A stretch of 64,000 nucleotides of DNA from the NCBI RefSeq assembly GCF_001458775.1, contig NZ_CZPZ01000014.1, positions 1-64,000 of the forward strand, in the 5' to 3' direction. The position numbers and the translations under genes were made by a program. The notes below the pieces were generated by a model. The model saw nothing but the letters and a program-made list of their open reading frames with translations. It was not told where the DNA came from and made no database searches. The stretch comes from Candidatus Nitrospira nitrificans (GTDB lineage: Bacteria > Nitrospirota > Nitrospiria > Nitrospirales > Nitrospiraceae). Numbering within the stretch: position 1 is the first letter of the stretch; every line of letters begins with the position of its first letter. Positions 8,021 to 16,484 of the stretch are shown here, piece by piece.

Positions 8021-8455
8021 TTACCTCAGGGTTTGTAGGGTCTGACGCATCTCTTGGAGTTCAGACGCAAAGAGGTCCAGGTGCTGATCCCGTTGCGGCT
8101 GATTATCCTTGAATTTCCATAGCCGCTTGAAAATCGTCCCGAGTTCTTTGTTATGTGTGACGGCCAGCGCATAGGCCGGCTGTTCTCTCACCGACTTCTC
8201 GACACAGCAGATGCTGTTGTCGATGGCATGGAACTGATTGTGCAGGTCGTCGAATGGTTGATCGACCCCCTTCCCTCCCTTGGCGGTTTTCGCCGTGGCT
8301 TCCGCCATATTCGTCAAATTGATCAACGTTTCGACTCCCGTTGCTCCCTTTGCTTTTTCCGTAAAGTCCTTCGCATGTGGGTAAAACAGGTAGCTGCAAC
8401 CGCTGGTGCTCAACAGGAGAAGTATTGTCATGGGTAGGACGATTTTCAAGCCCAT
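8021..8455 (-). CDS. Small lipoprotein of unknown function
   Basis: A 144-residue protein with a clear lipoprotein signal: a hydrophobic stretch (IVLPMTILLLLSTSGC) ending in a lipobox Cys20. The mature part is mostly alpha-helical, with AEATAKTAKGGKGVDQPFDD in the middle and a Cys-Cys pair in SICCVEKSV. I do not recognise a family. Its position just upstream of the methyltransferase gene does not indicate a function. Confidence 0.75.
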   Translation of the reverse strand: MGLKIVLPMTILLLLSTSGCSYLFYPHAKDFTEKAKGATGVETLINLTNMAEATAKTAKGGKGVDQPFDDLHNQFHAIDNSICCVEKSVREQPAYALAVTHNKELGTIFKRLWKFKDNQPQRDQHLDLFASELQEMRQTLQTLR

Positions 8456-8492
8456 AAGCCCTCCTTGGCCGACACTTGGATGCGAGATGTGG

Positions 8493-8529
8493 AGGCCTCC
8501 CTGGCCCTGAGGGTGCTACAGGGAGGCCT
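8493..8529 (-). terminator. Hairpin downstream of the DUF1059 gene
   Basis: Perfect 11-bp inverted repeat, AGGCCTCCCTG at 8493-8503 and CAGGGAGGCCT at 8519-8529, with a 15-base loop. It lies between the DUF1059 gene and the lipoprotein gene. There is no T tract, so termination may be weak or Rho-assisted. Confidence 0.5.
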
Positions 8530-8550
8530 GTCGGCTGTGCCTCGCGTTCG

Positions 8551-8757
8551 CTAGACGGTAACCGTCACGGTCTTGATCGCGGCTTGTACTTTAGACACCA
8601 TCTCCGGTGGGATCGTATCCAACTTATGACATTGCTTGGCGTGAGTCGCCACGAGCTGCATCAGTTCTGTCTCCGTCTCCGCCCGCACCTGGAATCCGCA
8701 GCCGCCCGACGGTTGCACATCCAGACATCCGAGCTGTTTGTACTGTTTGTCTGCCAT
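8551..8757 (-). CDS. DUF1059 family small protein
   Basis: A 68-residue protein. The pattern GCLDVQPSGGCGFQVRAETE followed by LVATHAKQCHKL fits DUF1059: two Cys near the start and a HAK…CH element. Members are small soluble proteins often found in stress-related or MBL-fold contexts, with no defined function. The start ATG at 8757 is preceded by GAGGAGACC on the minus strand. Confidence 0.8.
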   Translation of the reverse strand: MADKQYKQLGCLDVQPSGGCGFQVRAETETELMQLVATHAKQCHKLDTIPPEMVSKVQAAIKTVTVTV

Positions 8758-9325
8758 GGTCTCCTCCTCTGGTTGGGGTGGGGGTTTGGTGAAAACAGTT
8801 ACATCGGGTAGATGAATTCCTCCTTCGCGATCTTTCCATTGTGCATCGTGTGAGCCCCGTTATCCGCCAACGGCCTACGTTTTCCTGTTTGTTTCGGAGG
8901 TGACGTCGCACTTGAAGAACCGGATGAAACGATCACGGTCGCCGTGGCACAGGCCTCGACACTTTCGATAGCAGAATCGTAGTGGATTCATACGGAGGAG
9001 ATCAACCCTTGATATGCATTGAAGGCTTCCCACGAAAGCGTACGTTGCGAACCTGCCGGGATTGCTTCTACAATTCTGCGGGAAAATCCAGAAGCACGAC
9101 TGCGGCGTTTGACTCCGCCGCAGTCGCCCGTTTTACTGTTCGGATGAAGACTGTGCTGATGAAGGATGTCGGCATTATTACTCAATCGATTAAGTGGAAG
9201 AGCATTGAGTGATCCCGCTCTTCCTTAACGGTTGGAGACAATGCAGTGAGGCATACGGTTGGAAAGCGCAGAGGACACACCCAACCCCCTGCATCCTATT
9301 TTTTGACAAGACGGAAGGCTATCGA
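8758..9325. other. Intergenic stretch without a convincing gene
   Basis: No reading frame here has a recognisable product or convincing ribosome site; short frames at 8982-9212 (plus) and 8988-9185 (minus) are not persuasive. The only clear structure is the hairpin at 9097-9126. Confidence 0.5.
9097..9126 (+). terminator. Strong hairpin, possible terminator
   Basis: A perfect 11-bp stem (CGACTGCGGCG at 9097-9107, complement at 9116-9126) with an eight-base loop, followed by CCCGTTTTAC. The short T run favours a plus-strand terminator, although no plus-strand gene precedes it, so the structure may be an orphan. Confidence 0.45.
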
Positions 9326-9514
9326 TCAGGCTGTCTGGTCGTGTGGGCTTGGCCAGAGCGATAACGACACTCCCACAACCAGATATATGACAGCCCCAAT
9401 AATCGCTCCCACATTGAGCTCGTACCAGGCGGTTATTCCAAGAAATGCCTCATTCAGAAGGAGCGCAAGCACCAACATCGCAAACCCAATCCAATTAATA
9501 AAACTCATACCCAT
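9326..9514 (-). CDS. Mini membrane protein, paralog A
   Basis: A 62-residue protein with two hydrophobic helices: NWIGFAMLVLALLLNEAFLG and VGAIIGAVIYLVVGVSLSLW. The start at 9514 is chosen because AAAGGAGACAATCC precedes the ATG; a longer frame begins at 9568. A second gene at 9656-9841 encodes a clear paralog with the same layout, including IGF-ML--AL-LNE and VGV-LSLW. The family is not recognised. The distance between the pair and their shared orientation suggest a tandem duplication. Confidence 0.75.
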   Translation of the reverse strand: MGMSFINWIGFAMLVLALLLNEAFLGITAWYELNVGAIIGAVIYLVVGVSLSLWPSPHDQTA

Positions 9515-9655
9515 GGATTGTCTCCTTTCTAGTGATGGTCTTTGCCCCGCGTTCGATGAACGCGTCAATGAATTGACCCTTTAAATTGAGTCGGAACGCT
9601 GCCGCACGATCGAGATGACCTTCTAGACCTTGAAAAGTCATAGGGGTAAACGACA

Positions 9656-9841
9656 TCATGCTTCTTGGCAACGTGTCCCTCCCCACAGAGAGAGCCACAC
9701 TCCGACACCGAGATACAGGATAGCCGGAACAATCAGGCCGAAGTTCGAGCCGTACCACACGTTCATGTATACGATCTCGTTGAGGAAGAGAGCAAAGAGC
9801 AACATCACAAATCCGATAATGTTGAACCAACGAATACTCAC
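9656..9841 (-). CDS. Mini membrane protein, paralog B
   Basis: A 61-residue protein with two hydrophobic helices (FNIIGFVMLLFALFLNEIVY and LIVPAILYLGVGVWLSLW) and a short hydrophilic tail. I chose the GTG at 9841 because AGGAGGTCATTC lies directly upstream; the longer frame to 9901 has a charged, non-homologous extension. It is a tandem paralog of the gene at 9326-9514, with roughly half the residues shared. Function unknown. Confidence 0.75.
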   Translation of the reverse strand: MSIRWFNIIGFVMLLFALFLNEIVYMNVWYGSNFGLIVPAILYLGVGVWLSLWGGTRCQEA

Positions 9842-10056
9842 GAATGACCTCCTCCTGCTGATGGTGGTGGCGATAGGGTGTGAGCAACGATCATGAAACA
9901 AAACCGTTTTAGGTTACAACTAGGGTTCAATTGTACGTCACCTCCGGCGCGAAAAGCTATGGTGAAAATGACAGCACTCTTCATACGGTATCTTCTAATC
10001 TGTGAGCGTTGTCCGCCATGTCGTGGAATCTATTGCGGCATAAAGGTCGAATAGTG

Positions 10057-11130
10057 ATGAGGATTATCGCTCACTTAGATATGGACGCGTTTTTCGCCGC
10101 GATTGAGGAGCGAGATACGCCGGCTTTTCGAGGGATACCGCTCGTCGTGGGCGCGGATCCGCAGGGTGGGAACGGGCGTGGGGTCGCCGCTACGTCGAAC
10201 TATCTGGCGCGCGCGTATGGGATTCACTCCGCGACGCCGATCTCCACTGCGTGGCGCTTGTCTGAAGCCGCTCGCCGGGCAGGGAAGCCACCGGTGACGT
10301 TTGTCTCGGTCGATATGGACAAGTATGCCCGGGTTTCCGAGGAAGTGATGCGGATCGTACGGCGTTTCCTGCCGAAGGTAGAACAGGCCAGTATCGATGA
10401 ATCGTATGGGGATGTGAGCGTTATGGGATCCTATGAGGCGGCGGAAGCAGTCTGTCGGGAGTTGCAGGACGCGATCCACACGGAAGAGCGGCTGACGGCC
10501 TCCGTCGGTATCGGACCCAATAAGCTGATCGCGAAGATCGCGTCAGGATGGCGGAAACCTCACGGACTTACGGTCGTACGAGCGGAGGAGGCTGAGGCGT
10601 TTCTGGCGCCACTCTCGATCCGGGTCATTCCTGGTATCGGACCAAAAACAGAAGGCCTGCTGAACGCAAAACATATCAAAACCGCCACGGATCTGAGAGC
10701 GTTGACCATCCATCAACTCGAAGCCCTGTTGGGGAAACGAGGGCTGGATCTGTACGAAAAGAGTCGAGGACGGGACGATTCACCGGTTGAGGAATATTCG
10801 GCGCCCCGATCCATCGGAGAGCAGGAAACCTTTGAGTTCGATACGCTCGACAGTCAGAGACTATTCACTCTGCTCGATGCGCTTGTTCAGGGGGTGGTCG
10901 ATCGTCTGCATCACGAAGGGTTTCACGCGTTTCGGACCGTCGTGCTCACTGTCAGGTTTGCTGATTTTAAAACCACATCTCGGGCGCGCACTTTGGCTGT
11001 GCCGACCGGCAATGTGGCACTGTTGCAGCGGGAAGGTCTGAAGCTGCTGCTACCGTTTCTCGATCGGCGCGAAAACCCCCACCGAAAACTCATCCGCTTG
11101 CTCGGCCTTCGAGTGGAGAAGCTGAGCTGA
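10057..11130 (+). CDS. dinB: DNA polymerase IV (Y-family translesion polymerase)
   Basis: A 357-residue Y-family DNA polymerase that copies past damaged template bases with low fidelity. The first catalytic motif is HLDMDAFFAAIEERD near the N-terminus, and the second is ASIDESYGDV, carrying the Asp-Glu metal ligands. Between them, GRGVAATSNYLARAYGI matches the usual R-G-V-V/A-x-T-x-Y pattern. SVGIGPNKLIAKIASG and a helix-hairpin-helix VIPGIGPKTEGLL are also present, then the little-finger domain. The start at 10057 gives the standard MRIIAHLDMDAFFA beginning; an in-frame ATG at 10009 would add 16 unsupported residues. Slightly short of the 350-400 typical range is normal. No LexA box was identified by eye. 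Confidence 0.95.
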   Translation: MRIIAHLDMDAFFAAIEERDTPAFRGIPLVVGADPQGGNGRGVAATSNYLARAYGIHSATPISTAWRLSEAARRAGKPPVTFVSVDMDKYARVSEEVMRIVRRFLPKVEQASIDESYGDVSVMGSYEAAEAVCRELQDAIHTEERLTASVGIGPNKLIAKIASGWRKPHGLTVVRAEEAEAFLAPLSIRVIPGIGPKTEGLLNAKHIKTATDLRALTIHQLEALLGKRGLDLYEKSRGRDDSPVEEYSAPRSIGEQETFEFDTLDSQRLFTLLDALVQGVVDRLHHEGFHAFRTVVLTVRFADFKTTSRARTLAVPTGNVALLQREGLKLLLPFLDRRENPHRKLIRLLGLRVEKLS

Positions 11131-11524
11131 TGGGATGAATTTTGTAGGGTTGCTTGCTCGGCCTCTTGTGTTGCCTCACCAAAGCATGGTGACAATTCAG
11201 GCGTGACTGAATGACCTGACCGACTCATTCCATCTGACTACATCACGGGATCAACCTCCTGAGGCCTACCTTCTGGTGAAGGACAGGCCTTCTTGTTATG
11301 TATGTTTTTTCATTCACTCATGGAACTATGTTTAGAATCAATTAGCTATCACCGCAATACTTCAGAATGATGATTCCATATCCCTTCACTGTTTTGTTTC
11401 GATACGCGTTCTCGCAAGGCATTCGAGGGGATTCATGGGAAATCCACGTGTGCATGTGTGAATGTGTTCAGGTATGGCATTTGCTCTCTTCAGCAACATT
11501 GCTCGATTGATCTTTGGAGGCATC
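11131..11524. other. Intergenic region without a gene
   Basis: About 390 bases between dinB and the PilZ-like gene. Apart from the hairpin at 11262-11290 and an AT-rich stretch at 11310-11400, which could hold the promoter of the downstream gene, I see nothing. Confidence 0.5.
11262..11290 (+). terminator. Probable intrinsic terminator after dinB
   Basis: Stem AGGCCT-A-CCTTC pairs with GAAGG-AC-AGGCCT around a TGGT loop. It is followed by a T-rich stretch ending in TTTTTT at about 11305-11310. The position is 130 bases after the dinB stop. Confidence 0.55.
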
Positions 11525-11965
11525 ATGAATAGTGGAATCAAGGAAGTCACCCGTGAGTCGCCTATTTCCCGCCTGGGCAATCTGAACGCCGGCGCAGTAT
11601 CCAGGACCCACAGAGACGCGGAGGAATCATTTCTTTCGCGACGCCAAGAGGCGCGAGTGAACGAACAAAAAGTCTGCGCCTATAGCTTGTGCGAATCGCT
11701 CAATGGAGAGCGAGTGACCATCGAGCAGGGCGAGGTCTACTGCATCAACAGGAGTGAGCATGGGATCCTTGTGTTGATGGGGGGGCGGCCTCGAAAACAG
11801 CAACTGCTGGAACTCCATGTTGCTGAAACGCGGTGGGAATATTCCCTGAGTTTGTATGAAGTCCAGTGGACGAAACTTGTACCAGTTGAGTCTCATGGCG
11901 AACTGTTTCTCGTGGGGTGTCGATTGGTATTTGGAGCCTCTCGATACTGGGCGTTTAAGTCGTAG
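11525..11965 (+). CDS. PilZ-like domain protein of a Nitrospira-type family
   Basis: A 146-residue soluble protein. The central part (GERVTIEQGEVYCINRSEHG, then ILVLMGG and LLELHV) and the C-terminal VQWTKLVPVE, LFLVGCRLVFGASRYW follow the layout of small PilZ-like proteins that I associate with Nitrospira genomes. The canonical c-di-GMP-binding RxxxR motif is not evident, so c-di-GMP binding is doubtful. The ATG at 11525 follows TTTGGAGGCATC; an upstream in-frame start at 11462 has no ribosome site. Flanked by intergenic DNA and a region of decayed genes. Confidence 0.65.
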   Translation: MNSGIKEVTRESPISRLGNLNAGAVSRTHRDAEESFLSRRQEARVNEQKVCAYSLCESLNGERVTIEQGEVYCINRSEHGILVLMGGRPRKQQLLELHVAETRWEYSLSLYEVQWTKLVPVESHGELFLVGCRLVFGASRYWAFKS

Positions 11966-11987
11966 GCATGTGATAGTTGGCCAGGCA

Positions 11988-12012
11988 GGAGATCAGGCAC
12001 TGCCTGATCTCC
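11988..12012 (+). terminator. Palindromic hairpin after the PilZ-like gene
   Basis: GGAGATCAGGCA at 11988-11999 and its exact complement at 12001-12012 flank a single base, giving a hairpin of about ten pairs with a small loop. It starts 23 bases after the stop codon. There is no T tract. Confidence 0.45.
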
Positions 12013-12102
12013 CTGAGGCTGAACCTGTCCGCCGCTCGCACAGGCTCTGAGCATCCCTGCAATCAGAACATCTCCCGTACGTAAAGCTGCCAGGCCTCTA
12101 CT

Positions 12103-12127
12103 AACCACCCGACTCCTTCGGGTGGTT
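12103..12127. terminator. Ten-base-pair hairpin
   Basis: AACCACCCGA at 12103-12112 pairs perfectly with TCGGGTGGTT at 12118-12127 around CTCCT. It lies in a gene-free stretch and has no T tract; which transcript it would end is unclear. Confidence 0.35.
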
Positions 12128-12246
12128 GGGCATGTCCACTCCCATTTTGTGGGTGACTCTTCAGTGGCGTCCATCTTTTAGCAGGATATTCTTTAAGCTC
12201 CCACCTCGGACATTTACTAGTTCGCTCAAAATCATTTTTAGATGAG

Positions 12247-12296
12247 TGTCCTTCCCCCGATTTTACAGAGGTGTCTGTAAAATCGGGGGAAGGACA
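12247..12296. repeat. Perfect 23-bp palindrome with 4-base loop
   Basis: Bases 12247-12269 and 12274-12296 are exact reverse complements (arm begins TGTCCTTCCCCCG). The loop is GGTG. It marks the exact point where coding similarity of the truncated acyltransferase gene begins, so it may be a rearrangement or inversion scar. Confidence 0.8.
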
Positions 12297-12302
12297 TTGG
12301 CC

Positions 12303-13489
12303 ATGGGTTCGCTGATCGCGTTCTACCTGGATGGGAAGGAACGTGACCCGTTTCCATCGGCTCTCCAACAGATATTGAGCCTTGTTGGGTTCGGATTGAT
12401 CGCGGGAGCGGCACTGACCCTTAGTAAAGAAACGCCTTTCCCGGGTTTCTCTGCGTTGGTACCGACCGTGGGCGCTGGTTTACTGATCGTATTTGGCTCG
12501 CCTGAAACGATCGTTGGTCGGTTATTGGCGAGTCGAGTGTTCGTCGGGATGGGGCTTGTCAGCTACAGCGCCTATTTATGGCATCAGCCATTGTTGTCTT
12601 TTGCTCGCCATCGAAGCCTGACTGAGCTTGATGAAATGGTGATAGCCGGCATCATTGTTCTTACGTTCAGTCTCGCCTATGTGACCTGGAGATATATTGA
12701 AACGCCGTTTCGTCGAGGGAACATCGTGCCGAAAAGATTGCTGTGGAGATTGTCGCTAGCTTCCGCGGTCGTGATCGCTGTGTCCACGGTCGGCCTGCAG
12801 CCGGTTACCGTGTGGAGGTGCAAAACAAACTGGCGAGAGAGATGGAAGCGCAGTGGCGAATCCATACGTGTTTTTTTGAGGTAGACCAACCCTATACAAC
12901 CCTCTTGGAGAATCACTGTGACTTGGCGCAGGGTTCGTCTGCTCAGCCGAGCGAGGATCCAGCCGGATCCTCCAAACGATTTATCTTGTATGGAGACAGT
13001 CTTGCGGCTCATTTGTATCCAGGTCTTGTGCGGGTTCTTGGCGAGGATAAGATTATCCAACTCACCGGAGGGAGTCGTAGTGCCCTGCGCGTGACAAAGG
13101 GTCGTCGGTGCACGGACTTCTACGACTGGTTTGTGGATGACTATGTCCCGAACAATAAGGCGGATGGAATCATTGTGTCGAGTAGATGGTTGGAAACGTA
13201 TGAAAAAATCGGCGATGAAGAATTTCGGGTTCATCTCGATGCGTTGTTTGAGAAATTGAAGGATCGTCGAGTCATCATCTATTCTCAGCCGGCTTCATTC
13301 TCCGTCGATATTAGTCGGTATATTTACAAGCTTGGGAAATTGATGGGGGATAGACGGAGTGGTGTATTTGGGGGATAAGCTTCATTTAACGTTGCCAGGT
13401 TCTGTGCTCGTAGCGGAATTGACGCATGGTCTATTGACGAGAGGATATGAAGAAGAGCTACCTGGAGCCTTGGATCGATCGACGAAAGC
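12303..13489 (+). pseudogene. Broken acyltransferase-3/SGNH fusion gene (OafA-like)
   Basis: From 12303 the frame encodes the last membrane helices of an acyltransferase-3 domain, including LVSYSAYLWHQPLLSFARH and WRYIETPFRRGN. The N-terminal helices and catalytic His region are missing. At about 12800 the frame shifts and continues as VEVQNKLAREMEAQWRIH, then SSKRFILYGDSLAAHLYPG, the GDS motif of an SGNH hydrolase. A further shift near 13350 leads to VVYLGDKLHLTLPGSVLVA, where the usual D-x-x-H is altered to DKLH, with part of the domain deleted. Intact homologues O-acetylate cell-surface polysaccharide. This copy is truncated and doubly frameshifted. Confidence 0.75.
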
Positions 13490-13908
13490 TCACACCATCT
13501 CCACCGCCGCGCTCATGGTTCGCAATCTGGATGGGACGATCCCGATACTGGAGTGATGGAGCGAAGAAGCTGTATGGATGGGGACCGCACGATGTTCTGG
13601 GGGCGACGTCCCATTAACTCCTTAAAACGGCGTTCCCTGTTCCGCTCAAGGTGATCGAGGATGAGCTCCGTACGAAGGGACGATGGGAAGGGCAGCTTGT
13701 CCATGTGCTTCGTGATGGATCCAGGGTCAGAGTGGTCAGCCATTGGGTGACCGAGCAATCCCCGCATTTGCACGATGGGTCGATAAACGTGATCGAAGTC
13801 AACAGCCCACTGAATGCGAGCTCCGGGTCTTTCAGGGAAGAATTACTTTCGTTGCTGAACCAATCAAAATGCCCCAACGGCCAATCTGCCTGCCCGAGGC
13901 TTTCCTGA
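13490..13908 (+). pseudogene. PAS-domain remnant, probably from a sensor histidine kinase
   Basis: Starting with LMVRNLDGTIP, a one-base shift leads to YWSDGAKKLYGWGPHDVLGA. A TAA interrupts the conserved SH-LL step near 13614-13617. The frame resumes as LKTAFPVPLKVIEDELRTKG, then RWEGQLVHVLRDGSRVRVVS. This is a typical PAS sensory fold from kinases, but no kinase domain follows. It joins directly to the acyltransferase remnant, so the two broken genes were brought together by deletion. Confidence 0.65.
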
Positions 13909-13950
13909 ATATCGATTGATTGCAAGCCGAGATAGCCGTATTCTGCGCGC

Positions 13951-15393
13951 GTGGTCTTCTCGTTCGTTATCCTCTATCTTCTCCTGTCTGTCGGCATCGG
14001 TCTATTCGCCGCGACCCGGGTGCGGAACTCGAAAGATTTTGCGGTCGCGGGAAGAAGCTTGCCGCTGCCCATCGTCACGGCGACGGTGTTTGCGACGTGG
14101 TTCGGCGCCGAAGCCGTATTAGGCATCTCGGCGACGTTCGTCAAAGAAGGTCTCCATGGAGTGGTTGCCGATCCATTCGGGTCCAGCATGTGTCTGATGC
14201 TCGCCGGACTATTTTTTGCCCCACGGTTATATCGACTGAACATGTTGACGGTCGGTGACTATTATCGATTTCGCTATAACCGCACCATCGAAGTCCTGTG
14301 CACGTTCTGCATCGTGGCCTCCTACCTGGGTTGGGTGGCGGCCCAATTCAAAGTACTGGGCTTGGTGCTCAATGTGGTGACAGAGGGCGCCGTCAGCCAG
14401 TCGGTGGGTATCGTGATCGGAGCGGCTATTGTCCTGACCTATACGACATTCGGCGGCATGTTTTCCGTCGCGATTTTAGATTTCGTCCAGATTTCAGTCA
14501 TCATGGGAGGGTTGCTGTATGTCGCATCACTTGTGAGTGATCTCGCGGGTGGAGTGGGGACGGTCATCGAGCAGGCGGCGGCCGCCGGTAAATTGGATTT
14601 GTTTCCCCCCGCGACATTCACCGCGTGGGTTCCCTTTGTCGGAGCGTGGATGACGATGATGCTCGGATCTATCCCGCAACAAGATGTGTTTCAACGGATC
14701 ACATCGGCGAAGGATGAACGAACAGCCGTTCGCGGTGCGCTGCTGGGCGCGGTGCTCTATTTCAGCTTCTGTTTTGTTCCGATGTTTCTTGCCTATGCGG
14801 CGACGTTGATCGATCCCGCAAAGTTCGGCCTCCTGCTGGAGCAAGATTCACAGTTGATTTTGCCGACATTGATCTTGGAACACACACCGATCGCTGCGCA
14901 GATCATTTTCTTTGGCGCTGTGCTCTCCGCCGTTATGAGCTGCTCAAGCGCGACGCTTCTCGCGCCGTCGGTGGCCTTGAGTGAGAACGTTGTCAAGCCG
15001 CTCTTGCCCAACCTGAATGATGCGGAATTTCTCCGTCTCATGCGGGTCGTCTTAATCGGCTTTGCATCGGTGGTGTTGATCATTGCCCTGTGGTCCGATG
15101 CCACAATCTATAAAATGGTGGTGAGCACGTACAAGGTCACCCTGGTTGCCGCGTTTATTCCATTGTTCGCCGGACTGTATTGGAAAGGAGCGACGACACA
15201 GGGTGCGCTGTGGGCCATTGTCGCCGGGCTTACGAGCTGGCTGGCGTCAGAGCTGGTCAGCGAGCCGACCGACGTCTGGCCCCCACAGCTCGTTGGGTTT
15301 GTGATGGCTGCCATCGGCATGCTCGTGGGATCGCTGTGGCCGTCACAGGGGCTTGCTTCTCACGAGGCCCGAGAGGGCATACGGGATGGGTAG
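13951..15393 (+). CDS. Sodium:solute symporter family protein
   Basis: A 480-residue inner-membrane protein with about thirteen hydrophobic helices. Family features include RNSKDFAVAGRSLPLPIV and WFGAEAVLGISATFVKEGL in the first helices, YYRFRYNRTIEVL, and MMLGSIPQQDVFQRITSAKD, the usual SSS signature between helices. The substrate cannot be named; the family uses the Na+ gradient to import small organic solutes. The start is a GTG at 13951 with a poor ribosome site, and it directly follows a region of decayed genes, so a few residues may be missing from the N-terminus. No partner gene adjoins it. Confidence 0.85.
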   Translation: MVFSFVILYLLLSVGIGLFAATRVRNSKDFAVAGRSLPLPIVTATVFATWFGAEAVLGISATFVKEGLHGVVADPFGSSMCLMLAGLFFAPRLYRLNMLTVGDYYRFRYNRTIEVLCTFCIVASYLGWVAAQFKVLGLVLNVVTEGAVSQSVGIVIGAAIVLTYTTFGGMFSVAILDFVQISVIMGGLLYVASLVSDLAGGVGTVIEQAAAAGKLDLFPPATFTAWVPFVGAWMTMMLGSIPQQDVFQRITSAKDERTAVRGALLGAVLYFSFCFVPMFLAYAATLIDPAKFGLLLEQDSQLILPTLILEHTPIAAQIIFFGAVLSAVMSCSSATLLAPSVALSENVVKPLLPNLNDAEFLRLMRVVLIGFASVVLIIALWSDATIYKMVVSTYKVTLVAAFIPLFAGLYWKGATTQGALWAIVAGLTSWLASELVSEPTDVWPPQLVGFVMAAIGMLVGSLWPSQGLASHEAREGIRDG

Positions 15394-15471
15394 GGTAGGG
15401 GCTCCCTGGGTTCTTGGTGATGGAGTGGTTTTGTTGCCCGACCCGTTGAGTTGGAGGGATAGTTGGAGGGA

Positions 15472-15834
15472 TTAATGGTCAAGCGTGAAACGCACGACTC
15501 GTCGGATGCTTTCCACCGTGAAAGGCTTTTGAATCACGCGCCGGGCGCCGAAGAGTTTCGCGACGTTGAGAAAGTTCTGATCGCCGGTGGCGCCGGTCAT
15601 GGCGATGACTCGAGCATCTAGAAATTCCTGCGTCAGCGCGAGCGTCACTTCCATTCCGTCCCGTTGCGGCATCAAAACATCGGTGATCACGAGATCCACG
15701 GGCGATTCGCGATACAGCGCCAGGCCGATTTGGCCATTCTCGGCCTCACGAATGTGATGGCCGTCTTCTTCAAGAATATCTCGCAATAAGGCTCGAACCG
15801 GCGCGTCATCTTCAACGATCAAGATAGAAGCCAC
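15472..15834 (-). CDS. CheY-like response regulator (receiver domain only)
   Basis: A 120-residue single-domain receiver. The acidic pocket is seen in ILIVEDDAPVRALL, the phospho-acceptor Asp in LVITDVLMPQRDGMEV, the Thr in MTGATGD, and the Lys in RRVIQKPFTVESI. There is no output domain, so it probably passes signals to a partner protein or works in a phosphorelay. No cognate kinase gene is adjacent; the decayed PAS remnant at 13490-13908 may be unrelated. Orientation is opposite to the symporter gene. Confidence 0.9.
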   Translation of the reverse strand: MASILIVEDDAPVRALLRDILEEDGHHIREAENGQIGLALYRESPVDLVITDVLMPQRDGMEVTLALTQEFLDARVIAMTGATGDQNFLNVAKLFGARRVIQKPFTVESIRRVVRFTLDH

Positions 15835-15905
15835 GTCTCACATCCTCTCAGGATCGGACCGGCATATTGCCCGTGTCCTATGCACTTCTAATCTGATAGA
15901 CGGCA

Positions 15906-16154
15906 TCACGCTGCGCGTAAGACGACGGGTTGGGCGTCCTCGTCGCAATCATCGGCCTCGTCATGGAGTTTACCGTTCGCGAGCACGAGCGCCGGTTGTG
16001 GTTTGGCCAGCCGGTGCTGTTCAATGACAGAATCGTGGACGCTCCCACAGTTCATGCAGCGGTGTGCCTTGGCCCACATATGACCGTAGGTACCTTCGAA
16101 ATCCAAGTAATGATCCTCGACCATCAGACCTTGGCAACGGGTACACTTCGTCAT
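15906..16154 (-). CDS. Small zinc-ribbon-like protein
   Basis: An 82-residue protein with two CxxC knuckles: TKCTRCQG near the N-terminus and HRCMNCGSVHD in the middle, which would bind one zinc ion. The C-terminal tail is acidic (DEADDCDEDAQ). Close relatives are common in Nitrospira, from my general knowledge. Role unknown; binding of nucleic acid or protein is plausible. The ATG is preceded by AGGAGAACAT on the minus strand. Confidence 0.7.
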   Translation of the reverse strand: MTKCTRCQGLMVEDHYLDFEGTYGHMWAKAHRCMNCGSVHDSVIEQHRLAKPQPALVLANGKLHDEADDCDEDAQPVVLRAA

Positions 16155-16484
16155 GATGTTCTCCTGGTTAAAAGTGATGGAACGTGCGCCATGAGGGAAA
16201 GGTATCGGAATTCCGGAGAATGAATAGACTCGGATGGGGTAACTCGGAAGGTGGATATTGTGAGACGAGTAGTCGCCAATCGCTTACTTATCAATGATTT
16301 AAGCCATGATGCTCACCAAGCCAGGTGAAAGGCCTTGCCTAGCTGGCCGTCTGAGCCACTTGTAGCTGGTTCCTCAATAGATAAACGCAGTTCAGCTCCA
16401 TTCTCTTCGGTTTAATCAAGTTCCCCCGCTACTCAGCCGATATCACCATTGGATAACCATAGTCACTAGAGATCGAGGTCCTCG
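16155..16484. other. Intergenic region upstream of the export operon
   Basis: 330 bases with no convincing gene. The region contains an AT-rich segment near 16285-16310 and a GCCAGGTG…CTAGCTGGC imperfect hairpin near 16319-16346. It presumably holds the promoter of the TolC-led operon. Confidence 0.4.

Noticed and set aside
8982-9212. Plus-strand open frame of 76 codons
   Set aside because: It spans a strong terminator-like hairpin, has no ribosome site and no recognisable motif.
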